Notes: generated by a model not told the origin, from the letters alone. A stretch of 64,000 nt of DNA from Mycolicibacterium sp. lyk4-40-TYG-92 (GCF_030209435.1 NZ_JARVRX010000007.1:1-64000); one strand, 5' to 3'. Counted from the stretch's first letter, positions 16,073-25,955 are shown. Numbers and translations are program-made.

Positions 16073-17347
16073 CTACTTCCCGGACAGCACCCGATATTGC
16101 GCCGAAATCTGTTGGTCCACAGCGGTTTCGTCGTCAGCGAAGACCTGGAACACAAAGCGGTCGGTGCGCGCGAGGCAGCTGTAGTGCCACCCCAGGATGC
16201 GCCATGTCACGGTTGCGTCCGGTTGCGCGTAGTCGTGAAGGTGCTCGAAACACCGCGCGCCGGGGAACCCCGGCACCGGACCGGCCATCTGCACGTCCGG
16301 ATTCTTCATGATCAAGACACCGGTGGCGTCCAGCAGCTGCGCGGCCGAATCCGCGTTGGGCGCCTGGTAGACGCGGCCCCACCGCTGCGTCACCCACTGC
16401 ACACCGGCGCGCTCGAACTGGGTCGTCATGCTCACCGGATCGGATTCGAAATGCAGCCACGCCCGTGGTCGCCACGTCCCGATCAATACCCCCTGCTGCC
16501 GATCGGGAGTGGTGATGGTCTTCGACAGCAACTGGTCGTCGCTCGGATCTTTCGGCAGGTCAGCGAGTTTCGCCGGTTCGGTGGGCACAAAGCTCTTGAT
16601 CAGCGATTGCTGCCTGCCGAGCAGGTCGGACGTCAGCAACTGAGCCCGCAACGGCGCCTTGGTCAACTTGGTGGCTTTCGCGCTCACGAATTGATACAGC
16701 ACGAAACGTCCCTGCACCGTGTACGCCGCGACGCCACTGGCCCCGGTGCCGTAATCCACGCCGACCGCCGGCACCGTGCCGGTACCGACCGAGATCTGGA
16801 CCGGATACGGCTGGAACGGAGTGGCCACGATCGGGCCGAACTGCGCGGTGAATTCACCGGCGGCCGCCGCCGCTTGGGCGTCATCGGGGAACATCAGAAC
16901 CGCGTTCTGGATTTCCAGATCAGAGTCCCGGGACCCGGATGACCGGTAGGACCCGAAACCGGCAACCATACCGTGCGCCCTGGCAATGCCCTGCATCACA
17001 TTGTCTTTGGACACCCCGAGGATGTTGTCGACACCGAACTCCGCCGTCATGGTGCCGGTCCCGATGGCCCCGGGCCTGGTCACCGACGCGTCGATTTCCC
17101 AAGGCCCGATGACATATTCGGCCATGCGGGTCGATTCGACGATCGACTGCGTGAGCGGATTGGGCCCGGCGCTGAAGAACGGGGTGCTCGGCTTGATCTG
17201 GTAGTTACCGGTCCGCAGCTGGCTGACGTCCGGTTCGGGGTCGCTCAGTGAGCCGCCGAACCGCGCGGTGCCGGTCGCGGTCGTCGAACAGCCCGCGACC
17301 ACGCACCCGCACGCGACCACGGCGAGTGCCAGCTTCCGGATCCCCAC
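16073..17347 (-). CDS. Mycobacterial lipoprotein, DUF7373-like
   Basis: A 424-aa secreted lipoprotein. The signal ends in the lipobox VVAGC, with Cys20 as the lipidated residue, followed by STTATGTARFGG, a common mycobacterial lipoprotein linker. The rest looks like the DUF7373 family of actinobacterial lipoproteins (tentative), with no catalytic motif I can name. Ten bases separate it from the beta-lactamase upstream on the same strand, so co-transcription is likely. Confidence 0.8.
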   Translation of the reverse strand: MGIRKLALAVVACGCVVAGCSTTATGTARFGGSLSDPEPDVSQLRTGNYQIKPSTPFFSAGPNPLTQSIVESTRMAEYVIGPWEIDASVTRPGAIGTGTMTAEFGVDNILGVSKDNVMQGIARAHGMVAGFGSYRSSGSRDSDLEIQNAVLMFPDDAQAAAAAGEFTAQFGPIVATPFQPYPVQISVGTGTVPAVGVDYGTGASGVAAYTVQGRFVLYQFVSAKATKLTKAPLRAQLLTSDLLGRQQSLIKSFVPTEPAKLADLPKDPSDDQLLSKTITTPDRQQGVLIGTWRPRAWLHFESDPVSMTTQFERAGVQWVTQRWGRVYQAPNADSAAQLLDATGVLIMKNPDVQMAGPVPGFPGARCFEHLHDYAQPDATVTWRILGWHYSCLARTDRFVFQVFADDETAVDQQISAQYRVLSGK

Positions 17348-17356
17348 GATCCAACA

Positions 17357-18238
17357 CTAACTGTGGCCGAGGCGCGCCAGCACTGATCGCACGGACTCGG
17401 CGATCGCCTCATTGAACGGCCCGGCGTCCCGCCGCAGGGTGCGGGTGCGGACCAGCACCGTGAGCATGACCCGCTCGTGCTTGGGGCCGATGAGCATCCC
17501 GGCGTCGTTGGTCGACCCGTAGTCGCCGCCGCCGGTCTTGTCCGCGCTGGTCCAGTCTGCGGGCAGACCGGCGCGGAACCGACGGGTCGACGTCGCGGTC
17601 TCGCCCATCCACCGCTGCAGTTGGAACTGAGCCGCACCGGACAACGCGTCGCCGACGAGAATGGCGCGATACCCACCGCACAGGGCCCGCGGCGTGGTGG
17701 TGTCGCGGAGGTCGCCGGGCGCCGCTTCGTTGAGGTCCGGTTCCCAGCGATCCAGCCGGGTCTGCGAATCGCCGATCGAGCGCGCGAAAGCCGTCAGGGC
17801 GGACGGCCCGCCGATGGTCCGCAGCATGATGTTGCCTGCTGCGTTGTCACTCTGGGTCAGAGCGGCGGCACAGATCTCCCGCAACGCCATCCGTGCCCCC
17901 ACCGCCTCGCTCAGCACCGGCGAGTTGACGACGATGTCGCCGGCGGTGATGGGCACCATGGCATCGAGATTCGCGTGACCGTCCTTGGCCATCTGCAAGA
18001 TGCGTGCCGCCGCATACGCTTTGAAGGTCGAGCACATCGCGAACCGCTCGTCGGCACGGTGCTCGACCGTCGCCGATGATTCCAAATCGACTGCGTAGAC
18101 GCCGATTAACGCCTGATAGCGATCTTCCAGTTCTGCAAAGCTGGTCGGCTCGTCCGCCTTGGTGGACTGGCACCCGGCCAGCACGCCCGTGGCGGCCAAC
18201 CCGACGATGAAATCCCGTCGGCTCAGCGATTCCCCCAC
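17357..18238 (-). CDS. Class A beta-lactamase with Tat lipoprotein signal
   Basis: Serine beta-lactamase (293 aa) that hydrolyses penicillins and cephalosporins outside the membrane. Counting from GTG 18238, the catalytic residues fall on the standard class A numbers: Ser70-Thr-Phe-Lys73, Ser130-Asp-Asn132, Glu166 with Asn170, and Lys234-Thr-Gly236. The N-terminus SLSRRDFIVGLAATGVLAGC combines a twin-arginine motif with a lipobox, so it is probably folded before Tat export and then lipidated. The frame extends to 18406, but the added residues would precede the signal. Asn132 differs from M. tuberculosis BlaC, which has Gly there. The start may be off by one base in my reading. Confidence 0.92.
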   Translation of the reverse strand: MGESLSRRDFIVGLAATGVLAGCQSTKADEPTSFAELEDRYQALIGVYAVDLESSATVEHRADERFAMCSTFKAYAAARILQMAKDGHANLDAMVPITAGDIVVNSPVLSEAVGARMALREICAAALTQSDNAAGNIMLRTIGGPSALTAFARSIGDSQTRLDRWEPDLNEAAPGDLRDTTTPRALCGGYRAILVGDALSGAAQFQLQRWMGETATSTRRFRAGLPADWTSADKTGGGDYGSTNDAGMLIGPKHERVMLTVLVRTRTLRRDAGPFNEAIAESVRSVLARLGHS

Positions 18239-18356
18239 GCATCCCAGCCAACCACGTCTCGGCGCGAGACGCCAACGCGGGGTCTTCTCCTGGCCCCCCG
18301 GCTGGTCCGCGGTGCGTTGGGCCCCAACAGATCCCGCTACGCCCGCGGGCCAGACG

Positions 18357-19274
18357 TCAGTGGACGTGCTTGTCGAACCAGGCGGTGGCCACCTCCGGAT
18401 GAACACCGAAATAGTTGTAGCCGTCGAAGCGCCGGTTGGTTCCTTCGATCCAGTGCAAGCTCTTCGCGGCGACCGGGATCGCGTCGTAGATGTCCCGCAC
18501 GTCTTGTGGACGCGTCATGGTGTCATCGTGCACCTGTGCGACGAGCGTCGGCACGGTCACTGCTTTGACGTGCTCGAGCGGTGACTGCTCGGCGAGATGG
18601 AATCCGGTTCGTTCGTGAACAGCCTGATCGAACTTCGCATAGCCGTCTGCCATCCCGATGGCTTTGACGAACTCCTCGACGATGTAGCGACCCGACACCG
18701 GCTGCAGCATCACCATGGCCTGGACTTCAGCGAACTCTTCGGGATGCCTTGACCACGCCACTGCAGTCGAGTCAGCGCCCAAACACACTGATAGCAAAGC
18801 CTTCTTCATCGTTTTCGTGTCCGGCCTGGCAGCCGCGTACCGCAAGGATCCGATGACATCGCGGTATTCGGTCAGACCGATGCCGGCGATGCCACCGTTG
18901 CCCTGGCCGCTGAGACCGTGGTTGCGGATGTCGTAAGCGAGGACGTTGTAGCCGGCGTCGTGCAGAGCCTTGTACTCAGGCAGGAAATTCACCTCGAACC
19001 CGCCGAGGCCGCCGAACTCGGGCAGGTGCCCGGGATAGCCGTAGCGGTTTCCGGGAAGAAAGTGGTTATGGATGATCAGTCGATCGGAGTCGGCGGGAAT
19101 GAACCAGCCCTCCAGCGGGACACCGTCCATCGACGGGAAGAACACGTCTTCGTAGTCCAGCCCGACCTCGTCGGGGCGCCGCAGAACCGGCGCGCGACGG
19201 CCGCCGGTCGTCCCGGTGGTCCACATGGCGACAAAGCTGTCGAACGCTTCCTGAGCTGCCGTGTCGTCGGACAT
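18357..19274 (-). CDS. Alpha/beta hydrolase
   Basis: A 305-aa alpha/beta hydrolase, start ATG 19274 chosen for its GAAAGGAAG ribosome site. The fold is recognisable in LIIHNHFLPGNRYGYPGHLPE, NVLAYDIRNHGLSGQGN and LSVCLGADSTAV, where the nucleophile position appears as Cys-Leu-Gly-Ala-Asp-Ser rather than a classic GxSxG; the catalytic assignment is therefore uncertain. The C-terminal VHDDTMTRPQDV and HWIEGTNRRFDGYNYF could supply acid and base. It is divergent from an XRE/MmyB regulator, a common regulator-target pairing. Confidence 0.75.
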   Translation of the reverse strand: MSDDTAAQEAFDSFVAMWTTGTTGGRRAPVLRRPDEVGLDYEDVFFPSMDGVPLEGWFIPADSDRLIIHNHFLPGNRYGYPGHLPEFGGLGGFEVNFLPEYKALHDAGYNVLAYDIRNHGLSGQGNGGIAGIGLTEYRDVIGSLRYAAARPDTKTMKKALLSVCLGADSTAVAWSRHPEEFAEVQAMVMLQPVSGRYIVEEFVKAIGMADGYAKFDQAVHERTGFHLAEQSPLEHVKAVTVPTLVAQVHDDTMTRPQDVRDIYDAIPVAAKSLHWIEGTNRRFDGYNYFGVHPEVATAWFDKHVH

Positions 19275-19299
19275 GAGCGCTTCCTTTCGTCGAAGTCTG

Positions 19300-19363
19300 G
19301 GTTCAGAAATCGACGGTAGGCCGCGCACCGTTCGGTAGGCAGGGCCAGTTGAACCAGGGTTCA
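19300..19363. promoter_or_regulatory. candidate MmyB-type operator
   Basis: TGAACCAGGGTTCA (19350-19363) is a perfect palindrome with a 2-base centre, lying between the divergent hydrolase and regulator genes. An extra half-site GGTTCA occurs at 19300-19305, close to the hydrolase start. The regulator encoded at 19408 is the obvious candidate to bind it. Confidence 0.5.
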
Positions 19364-19407
19364 GCAAACCCTCCTTCGCGGCTCGCGTGCCCTCTACTGT
19401 GATCCGT

Positions 19408-20259
19408 GTGGACCAGCGCAAGGACATTCGTGACTTCCTGACGTCACGCCGTGCGCGCATGACACCCCATCAGGCCGGGCTCCCCGACTACGGCGCCAAG
19501 CGGCGGGTACCCGGCCTCCGTCGGGAAGAGGTGGCCCTGCTGGCCGGTATCAGCGTCGACTATTACACCCGCTTGGAACGCGGCAACCTCAGCGGCGTTT
19601 CGGATTCGGTACTCAACTCGGTGGCGACCGTGCTGCAGCTCGACGAGGCGGAGCGCGCGCACCTGTTCGATCTCGTCAAAGTCCGGCAAGGGCCACGGCG
19701 CACCCCGCGCCGCCCGGTCACCATTCGACCGAGCGTCCAGCGGATCCTGGACTCGATGGTGGGCGTGCCGGCCTGGGTGAGCAACGACCGTCTCGACATC
19801 CTGGCCACCAACGCCCTGAGCGCCGAGCTCTACCGCGACGCCGTCGACGACGCGCAAGAACCGGCGAATCTCGCCCGTTTCGTGTTCCTGGACCACCGCG
19901 CGCGGGATTTCTTCGTCGACTGGAATCAGCAGGCCGACAACGCCGTCGCGATCTTGCGCAGCGCCGCCGGACGCGACCCCTACGACGACAGGCTCACCCA
20001 GCTCATCGGCGAATTGAGCACCCGCAGTGACGAATTCCGGGTCCGGTGGGGAGCACAGATCATCCGGGCACATACCTCGGGACCGAAAGCGCTGAACCAT
20101 CCCGCGGTCGGCCAACTCGACCTGACCTTCGACGGCCTGGAGTTGGCGGCCGATCCCGGGCTGACACTGTATGTCATGACCGCCGAACCGAACTCGCCCA
20201 CCGAGGAGCGGCTGAATCTGCTGGGCACGCTGGCGGCGACCAGACAATCAAGCCGGTGA
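19408..20259 (+). CDS. XRE-family regulator with MmyB-like ligand domain
   Basis: Transcription factor of 283 aa. The N-terminal helix-turn-helix includes VPGLRREEVALLAGISVDYYTRLERG, a signature of this XRE group, and the C-terminal half is the MmyB-like PAS-type ligand domain (WVSNDRLDILATNALSAEL, then FVFLDHRARDFFVDW). GTG 19408 is preferred over GTG 19387, because TACTGT ends about eight bases before it, consistent with a leaderless mRNA. It is divergent from the hydrolase and probably represses that gene and itself through the palindrome at 19350-19363. Confidence 0.88.
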   Translation: MDQRKDIRDFLTSRRARMTPHQAGLPDYGAKRRVPGLRREEVALLAGISVDYYTRLERGNLSGVSDSVLNSVATVLQLDEAERAHLFDLVKVRQGPRRTPRRPVTIRPSVQRILDSMVGVPAWVSNDRLDILATNALSAELYRDAVDDAQEPANLARFVFLDHRARDFFVDWNQQADNAVAILRSAAGRDPYDDRLTQLIGELSTRSDEFRVRWGAQIIRAHTSGPKALNHPAVGQLDLTFDGLELAADPGLTLYVMTAEPNSPTEERLNLLGTLAATRQSSR

Positions 20260-20820
20260 CCGGCGTGGCCGCACCAACAGCGCGGCCACCAGGAAGCACA
20301 ACGCCCCGACGAAGGTCCCGAAGTTGGCCAGTCGCTCGTCGACCGTGATGCCGGTCTTCCGGACGAAGGCCGCCAGTGCCGACACCTGGAACGCGACACA
20401 GCCCATGAGGTTGATCCAAGACGCCTGCCAGGCAACGGATCTCGGCGACCACAGGCCGACCACCAGCACCGCCAGCAGACCACTGAGCAGGAAGGCCAGC
20501 GATCCGGCGGCGTCGGGCGCCCACACATAGCGCCGCTCGGCGAGCACGGCGTGCGCCCACACCGCCGCACCCGTACTCACGTTGAACAGCACGGTACCCA
20601 TGAATTGGATTGCCGCCGACCACCATTGGATCCCGGGCGGGGCGAGCTTGTACTGCATCAAGGCGGCCGTGGTGAAGAACCACGATCCGACGAAACACAG
20701 CATGTTGGTCGTTCCGGCCCCGGCCACCGAGGGAAACCCCGGGACCGTGGCCAGTGCGAAGAACGTCGACCCGATGGCGAACAGCCGGCACTGCCTGGTG
20801 AGGGTGGCAAGGCCATTCAT
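20248..20820 (-). CDS. Integral membrane protein, unknown function
   Basis: A 190-aa protein with about six predicted membrane segments and few charged residues, opening MNGLATLTRQCRLFAIGSTF. ATG 20820 gives a start just before the first segment; the frame is open to 20949. No transport or enzyme motif is visible. It sits upstream of leuB's end on the same strand and overlaps the 3' end of the convergent XRE regulator by 12 bases. Function unknown. Confidence 0.65.
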   Translation of the reverse strand: MNGLATLTRQCRLFAIGSTFFALATVPGFPSVAGAGTTNMLCFVGSWFFTTAALMQYKLAPPGIQWWSAAIQFMGTVLFNVSTGAAVWAHAVLAERRYVWAPDAAGSLAFLLSGLLAVLVVGLWSPRSVAWQASWINLMGCVAFQVSALAAFVRKTGITVDERLANFGTFVGALCFLVAALLVRPRRSPA

Positions 20821-20833
20821 TCCGCGCACGGGA

Positions 20834-21844
20834 CTACAGGAAGCTGCGAATCCGCTCGCCGGTCTCCGACGTCGACAGTTTTGCGTCGCCGCGCGTCGAA
20901 AGGTGTTCGGCGACAGCCTTGTCCACGCGGGCCGCGGCGTCGGTCTCACCGAGGTGGGTCAGCAGCAGCGCCACACTCATGATGGCGGCAGTCGGGTCGG
21001 CAAGACCCTGGCCGGCGATATCGGGTGCGCTGCCGTGCACCGGCTCGAACATCGACGGGTTGGTGCCCGTCGCATCGATGTTGCCCGATGCCGCCAGGCC
21101 GATACCACCGGAGACGGCCGCGGCCAGATCGGTGATGATGTCGCCGAACAGGTTGTCGGTGACGATCACATCAAACCGCTCAGGTGCGGTCACCATATGA
21201 ATGGTCGCGGCATCGATGTGCTGGTACGCGGTTTCGACGTCCGGGTACTCGGCGGCGACCTCGTCGACCGTGCGCTTCCACAGCGAGCCGGCGAACGCCA
21301 GCACGTTGTTCTTGTGCACCAGGGTCAGGTGCTTCCGCCGCGTCCGGGCCTTCTCGAACGCGTAGCGGACCACCCGCTCCACACCGAAGCGCGTGTTGGT
21401 GGACACCTCGGTGGCCACCTCGTGCGGCGTGCCGACGCGGATGGCGCCACCGGTGCCGGTGTACGGCCCCTCGGTGCCCTCGCGGACGACGACGAAATCG
21501 ATGTCCGGATTGCCGGCCAGCGGGCTGTCGACACCTGCGAACAGCCGCGACGGCCGCAGGTTCACGTGGTGGTCCAGGGCGAACCGCATGGTCAGCAGCA
21601 GTCCGCGCTCGAGCACGCCGCTGGGCACCGACGGATCGCCGATGGCGCCCAACAGGATTGCGTCGTGCGTCTTGAGCTCGTCGATCATGCCGTCGGGCAG
21701 GGTCTCGCCGGTCTCGTGGTAGCGCTTGGCGCCGACGTTGTACTCGGTGCGCTCGACCCCCGGCAGCACGACGTCGAGGACCTGCAGTGCCTCGCCGATG
21801 ACCTCGGGACCGATGCCGTCGCCGGCAATGACGGCGAGCTTCAC
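20834..21844 (-). CDS. leuB: 3-isopropylmalate dehydrogenase LeuB
   Basis: NAD-dependent oxidative decarboxylation of 3-isopropylmalate, the third leucine-specific step. Length 336 aa fits the actinobacterial form. Visible motifs are [12 protein letters not shown] at the N-terminus, [20 protein letters not shown] (substrate binding) and [28 protein letters not shown] (metal and nucleotide site). GTG 21844 overlaps the serA stop by four bases (GTGA), so leucine and serine pathway genes are translationally linked here, as in M. tuberculosis. Confidence 0.97.
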   Translation of the reverse strand: MKLAVIAGDGIGPEVIGEALQVLDVVLPGVERTEYNVGAKRYHETGETLPDGMIDELKTHDAILLGAIGDPSVPSGVLERGLLLTMRFALDHHVNLRPSRLFAGVDSPLAGNPDIDFVVVREGTEGPYTGTGGAIRVGTPHEVATEVSTNTRFGVERVVRYAFEKARTRRKHLTLVHKNNVLAFAGSLWKRTVDEVAAEYPDVETAYQHIDAATIHMVTAPERFDVIVTDNLFGDIITDLAAAVSGGIGLAASGNIDATGTNPSMFEPVHGSAPDIAGQGLADPTAAIMSVALLLTHLGETDAAARVDKAVAEHLSTRGDAKLSTSETGERIRSFL

Positions 21845-23427
21845 GACAGATCCACCAGTTCCAGCGTGGTCGCGCCGACGGCCTCGCCGATCGCGGCGAG
21901 CACGTCGGCCGGCACCTCGCGGTCCAGTCGCAGCATGACCGTCGCACCCGAACCGTCGGAGTCCTGCGACATCTGCGCGGCCAGGATGTTGACGTCGGCG
22001 CCCCCGAGCAGGGTGCCGATCTTGCCCAGGGCGCCGGGCTGGTCGCCGTAGTTGAGGATCAGGTTGATGCCCTCGGCGCGCAGGTCCAGGTTCCGGCCGT
22101 TGATCTGGACGACCTTCTCGACCAGCTGCGGACCGCTCAAGGTGCCCGACACGTTCACCGTCGCACCATCAGACAGGACGGCGCGCACGTCGACGACGCT
22201 GCGGTGGTTGGGGCTCTCGGTCTCGGTGGTGAGGACGGCGTCGACACCACGCTCGGCGGCCAGCGCCGGCGCGTTGACGAACGTCACCTGGTCCTCGATG
22301 ACGGCGGAGAACAGGCCGCGCATCGCCGAAAGCTTCAGAATCTCAACGTCTTCCGACGCGAGTTCGCCGAGCACCTCGACGTTCAGCGAGGCCGGCAGCG
22401 CGGGCGCCAGGGCACCGACCAGCAGACCCAGCTTGCGCACCAGGTCGAGCCACGGCGCGACCTCTTCGCCGACGACACCGCCGCCGACGTTGACGGCGTC
22501 CGGCACGAACTCGCCGGCCAGCGCCAGCTTCACGCTCGCGGCGACATCGGTGCCCGCGCGGTCCTGGGCCTCTTCGGTGGAGGCACCGAGGTGCGGGGTG
22601 ACGACGACCTGCGGCAGCTCGAACAGCGGGCTGTCGGTGCAGGGCTCGGTGGCGAACACGTCGAGACCGGCGCCACGGACGTGGCCGCTGGTGATCGCGT
22701 CGGCCAGGGCCTGCTCGTCGATCAGGCCACCGCGGGCCGCGTTGACGATGATCACGCCCGGCTTGGTCTTGGCCAGCGCTTCCTTGTTGATCAGACCGGC
22801 GGTTTCCTTGGTCTTGGGCAGGTGCACCGAGATGAAATCAGCGCGACCCAAAAGCTCATCGAGGCTCAGCAGCTCGATACCCAGCTGGGCGGCGCGGGCC
22901 TGCGAGACGTAGGGGTCGTAGGCGACGATGTGCGCGCCGAACGCGGCCAGGCGCTGCGCGACGAGCTGGCCGATGCGGCCCATGCCCACGACGCCGACCG
23001 TCTTGCCGAAGATCTCGGTGCCCGAGAACTTGGAGCGCTTCCAGGTGTGCTCGCGCAGCGTGGCGTCGGCGGCCGGAATCTGGCGGGCCGTCGAGAGCAG
23101 CAGCGCCAGGGCGTGCTCGGCGGCGCTGTGGATGTTCGAAGTCGGGGCGTTGACGACCAGCACGCCACGCGCGGTGGCGGCGTCGACGTCGACGTTGTCC
23201 AGGCCGACACCGGCGCGGGCGACGATCTTGAGCTTGGGCGCCGCGGCCAGCACCTCGGCGTCCACGGTGGTGGCCGAACGCACCAGCAGGGCGTCGGCGT
23301 CCGGCACGGCGGCCAGCAGCTTTTCGCGGTCGGGTCCGTCGACCCAACGGACCTCTACCTGGTCGCCGAGGGCGGCGACGGTCGATTCGGCGAGTTTGTC
23401 AGCGATGAGTACGACAGGAAGGCTCAC
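21841..23427 (-). CDS. serA: D-3-phosphoglycerate dehydrogenase SerA
   Basis: First committed enzyme of serine synthesis, oxidising 3-phosphoglycerate with NAD. At 528 aa it is the long mycobacterial type: substrate and NAD domains ([21 protein letters not shown] is the Rossmann motif, [11 protein letters not shown] the substrate loop, and [14 protein letters not shown] carries the active-site His), then an intervening ASB domain and a C-terminal ACT domain for serine feedback ([25 protein letters not shown]). GTG 23427 matches the family start and has TAGTCT six bases upstream of GTG-CGC, so it may be nearly leaderless. Confidence 0.97.
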   Translation of the reverse strand: MSLPVVLIADKLAESTVAALGDQVEVRWVDGPDREKLLAAVPDADALLVRSATTVDAEVLAAAPKLKIVARAGVGLDNVDVDAATARGVLVVNAPTSNIHSAAEHALALLLSTARQIPAADATLREHTWKRSKFSGTEIFGKTVGVVGMGRIGQLVAQRLAAFGAHIVAYDPYVSQARAAQLGIELLSLDELLGRADFISVHLPKTKETAGLINKEALAKTKPGVIIVNAARGGLIDEQALADAITSGHVRGAGLDVFATEPCTDSPLFELPQVVVTPHLGASTEEAQDRAGTDVAASVKLALAGEFVPDAVNVGGGVVGEEVAPWLDLVRKLGLLVGALAPALPASLNVEVLGELASEDVEILKLSAMRGLFSAVIEDQVTFVNAPALAAERGVDAVLTTETESPNHRSVVDVRAVLSDGATVNVSGTLSGPQLVEKVVQINGRNLDLRAEGINLILNYGDQPGALGKIGTLLGGADVNILAAQMSQDSDGSGATVMLRLDREVPADVLAAIGEAVGATTLELVDLS

Positions 23428-23514
23428 GCGCACAGACTAGTGGGCGGCATGGCCGCGCTACCAATCGCGGTTGCCTTGAGCTGGGTGGTCAGCGGCCGTC
23501 ACTACCATCAAGTG

Positions 23515-24942
23515 GTGGACGTCACCGTCGTCGGTAGTGGACCCAACGGACTGGCCGCGGCCGTCATCTGTGCGCGAGCCGGCCTGTCGGTCCGGGTCCT
23601 CGAAGGTCAGCCGACCCCCGGCGGCGGCGCCCGCAGCGCCCCCGACCCGGAATTTCCAGGCGTCGTGCACGACATCTGCTCGGCGGTGCACCCGCTGGCA
23701 TTCGCCTCGCCGTTCTTCCGTGCTTTCGGCCTCGCGGATCGCATCACGCTGAATGTGCCGGAGATTTCCTACGCCAACCCCCTGCCAGAGCGTCCGGCCG
23801 CGCTGGCCTACCACGATTTCGAGCGCACCTGCGCCGAGCTGACTGACGGGGCGTCGTGGCGCTGGCTCCTGGGACCGATGGTGCAGCGCAGCGACTCGGC
23901 GGCCGCGTTCGTTCTCGGCGACAAACGATCCTTGCCGCCTGACTTGGTGACATCGGCCCGGCTCGCGCTGCGGATGCTGACGCAGGGCAGCCCGGCTTGG
24001 GGGCTGCTTCGCGGCGAGGACGCTCGGGCGCTGTTTACCGGCGTTGCCGCACACACCATTTCGCAGATGCCGTCGATGACGTCATCGGGCCTGGGCATGA
24101 TGCTGGCCGTACTGGCCCACTCAGTCGGGTGGCCGGTGCCTACCGGCGGCAGTCAAGCCATTCCCGACGCGTTGATTGCTGACTTGCTGGCCCATGGCGG
24201 TGAATTGGTGCTCGGCGAAGAAATCACCGAACCGCCACGAGGCGTGGTGCTGTACGACACTCCAGTAAAGGCGTTGTTGAGCATCTACGGTGATCGGCTA
24301 CCAACGCGCTACGCCGCAACATTGCGACGGCTACGAGCCAATCCCGGGGTAGCAAAAGTCGATTTTGTCTTGTCCGATGAAATCCCGTGGCGTGACCGAC
24401 GTTTGGCCCGCGCGGTCACGATTCACCTCGGCGGTGAACGCGCCCAGATGGCTCTTGCAGAACGCGAGATAGCACGCGGTCGACACGCCAAGTGGCCGAT
24501 GGTGCTCGCTGCGTCGCCGCACACCGCCGACCCGACACGGATCGACGATCGCGGTCGCCGACCGTTCTGGAGCTATGTCCACGTGCCCCGTGACTCGCCC
24601 ATCGATCAGACCGAGCAGGTAATCGAGATCATGGAACGCTTTGCCCCGGGGTTCCGCGACATCGTCGTCGCAGCCCGCGGAGTCCCGGCTTCGCAGCTGG
24701 CCCAGCACAACGCGAACTTAGTGGGCGGCGACATCACCGGCGGCGGCAACAGTGCATGGCGGGCTCTAGCCGGCCCGACGCTGCGCCTGAATCCTTGGGC
24801 CACTCCGATTCCTGGCGCCTATCTCTGCTCAGCGGCCACTCCCCCGAATGGCGGCGTGCACGGCATGGCGGGCCTGTACGCGGCACGCACCGTGCTGCGT
24901 CGTGAATTCGGGGTGAAGACGCTGCCGTCGCTCGCGCCATAG
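23515..24942 (+). CDS. FAD-dependent phytoene desaturase-like oxidoreductase (Rv2997-like)
   Basis: A 475-aa NAD(P)/FAD-binding oxidoreductase of the CrtI/phytoene-dehydrogenase-related group. The dinucleotide site is DVTVVGSGPNGLAAAVICAR with the following acidic residue in RVLEG, and the C-terminal FAD segment is GAYLCSAATPPNGGVHGMAG. It stands in the Rv2997 position, divergent from serA. The substrate is unknown; a carotenoid role is not supported by neighbours. A 912-codon frame runs through from 22204, but the Rossmann motif sets the start at GTG 23515, with TACCAT six bases upstream (leaderless). Confidence 0.87.
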   Translation: MDVTVVGSGPNGLAAAVICARAGLSVRVLEGQPTPGGGARSAPDPEFPGVVHDICSAVHPLAFASPFFRAFGLADRITLNVPEISYANPLPERPAALAYHDFERTCAELTDGASWRWLLGPMVQRSDSAAAFVLGDKRSLPPDLVTSARLALRMLTQGSPAWGLLRGEDARALFTGVAAHTISQMPSMTSSGLGMMLAVLAHSVGWPVPTGGSQAIPDALIADLLAHGGELVLGEEITEPPRGVVLYDTPVKALLSIYGDRLPTRYAATLRRLRANPGVAKVDFVLSDEIPWRDRRLARAVTIHLGGERAQMALAEREIARGRHAKWPMVLAASPHTADPTRIDDRGRRPFWSYVHVPRDSPIDQTEQVIEIMERFAPGFRDIVVAARGVPASQLAQHNANLVGGDITGGGNSAWRALAGPTLRLNPWATPIPGAYLCSAATPPNGGVHGMAGLYAARTVLRREFGVKTLPSLAP

Positions 24943-24956
24943 TGTTGGCTTGGCCC

Positions 24957-25556
24957 ATGGCCAAGCTTTCTGTGATCTTCTACTCCGCGACCGGGCACGG
25001 CACTTCCATGGCACAGCGCATCGCGAGCACCGCCGAATCGCTGGGCGCCGAGGTGCGGCTGCGGCCCGTCACCGAGACCGCCGCCCCAGAATCCTTCGCG
25101 CACAATCCGGCCTGGACTGCGAATTATGAAGCGACCAAAGACCTTCCGGTTGCCACGGGCGACGACATCGTGTGGGCCGACGCGGTGATCTTCGGCTCGC
25201 CGACCCGCTTCGGCTCGGTCGCATCGCAGCTGCGCGGGTTCCTGGACTCCCTCGGCGGCCTGTGGTCGAAGGGCGGGCTGGCGGACAAGGTGTACGCCGG
25301 CTACACCTCGACCAACACCGCCCACGGCGGCCAGGAGACGACGCTGCTGTCGCTCTACATCACGCTGATGCACTGGGGCGGCATCATCGTCCCGCCCGGC
25401 TACACCGAGCCGCTCAAGTTCGCCGACGGCAACCCGTACGGCGTGAGCCTGCTGGCCAATCACGACAACATCCGCCAGTTCGACGACAACACCTACGCGG
25501 CGCTGGACCACCTGGCGCGGCGGGTCGTGTCGGTAGCGGACCGGTTGGGCGGGTAA
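24957..25556 (+). CDS. NAD(P)H:quinone oxidoreductase, WrbA type
   Basis: Flavodoxin-like FMN enzyme (199 aa) that reduces quinones by two electrons, limiting oxidative stress. The FMN phosphate loop is FYSATGHGTSMA (residues 8-19); IFGSPTRFGSVASQLRGFLD and AGYTSTNTAHGGQETTLLSLY are the other flavin-contact regions of the WrbA family. ATG 24957 is chosen as the family N-terminus (MAKLSVIFYS). It follows the desaturase-like gene by 14 bases and may share its transcript. Confidence 0.9.
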   Translation: MAKLSVIFYSATGHGTSMAQRIASTAESLGAEVRLRPVTETAAPESFAHNPAWTANYEATKDLPVATGDDIVWADAVIFGSPTRFGSVASQLRGFLDSLGGLWSKGGLADKVYAGYTSTNTAHGGQETTLLSLYITLMHWGGIIVPPGYTEPLKFADGNPYGVSLLANHDNIRQFDDNTYAALDHLARRVVSVADRLGG

Positions 25557-25625
25557 CGCGCTGCCCGGTTCCGGCACCGAGAATTGGCGTCGGAACACCC
25601 CGCCGGCCCGGCTTAGCGTGAATGG

Positions 25626-25955
25626 GTGATATTCGGAGGCACAGCCCGGTTGGTCGGGTCGGTACCCAACAACGAGCTGTTCGCGGTCGGTGATCGCCAG
25701 CTTTATCAGATGCGGCCGCCGTTGTGCGGCTATCACGTGATCGCCGTCGAACAGAGTATGTGGGCCATGCGGGCGCAGGCCATCTATCCGGACGGACGTC
25801 TCGAACCGCCCGAGCCCGACGACCCGGTGTCGACCGAGATTTACGCGGTGGCGGGCGAAGGACTGGACATCGACCGGAGCCGCAAGCTGCCGGGCAGCGC
25901 GGACGGGCGCAACGTGACCCGCGCGCTGGCCGCCATCGGCTACACCGTCTACTGA
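25626..25955 (+). CDS. Conserved hypothetical protein
   Basis: A 109-aa soluble protein starting with GTG 25626, without a domain I can name. It is compact and balanced in composition, with no signal or membrane segment; its C-terminus is DGRNVTRALAAIGYTVY. It follows wrbA by 69 bases and is closed by a strong hairpin at 25977-26024, supporting a real gene at the end of the operon. Confidence 0.6.
   Translation: MIFGGTARLVGSVPNNELFAVGDRQLYQMRPPLCGYHVIAVEQSMWAMRAQAIYPDGRLEPPEPDDPVSTEIYAVAGEGLDIDRSRKLPGSADGRNVTRALAAIGYTVY

Noticed and set aside
22204..24942. A 912-codon reading frame across serA and the desaturase-like gene
   Set aside because: The first 437 codons are antisense to serA and carry no domain. 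The Rossmann motif at VDVTVVGSGPNG places the real start at 23515.
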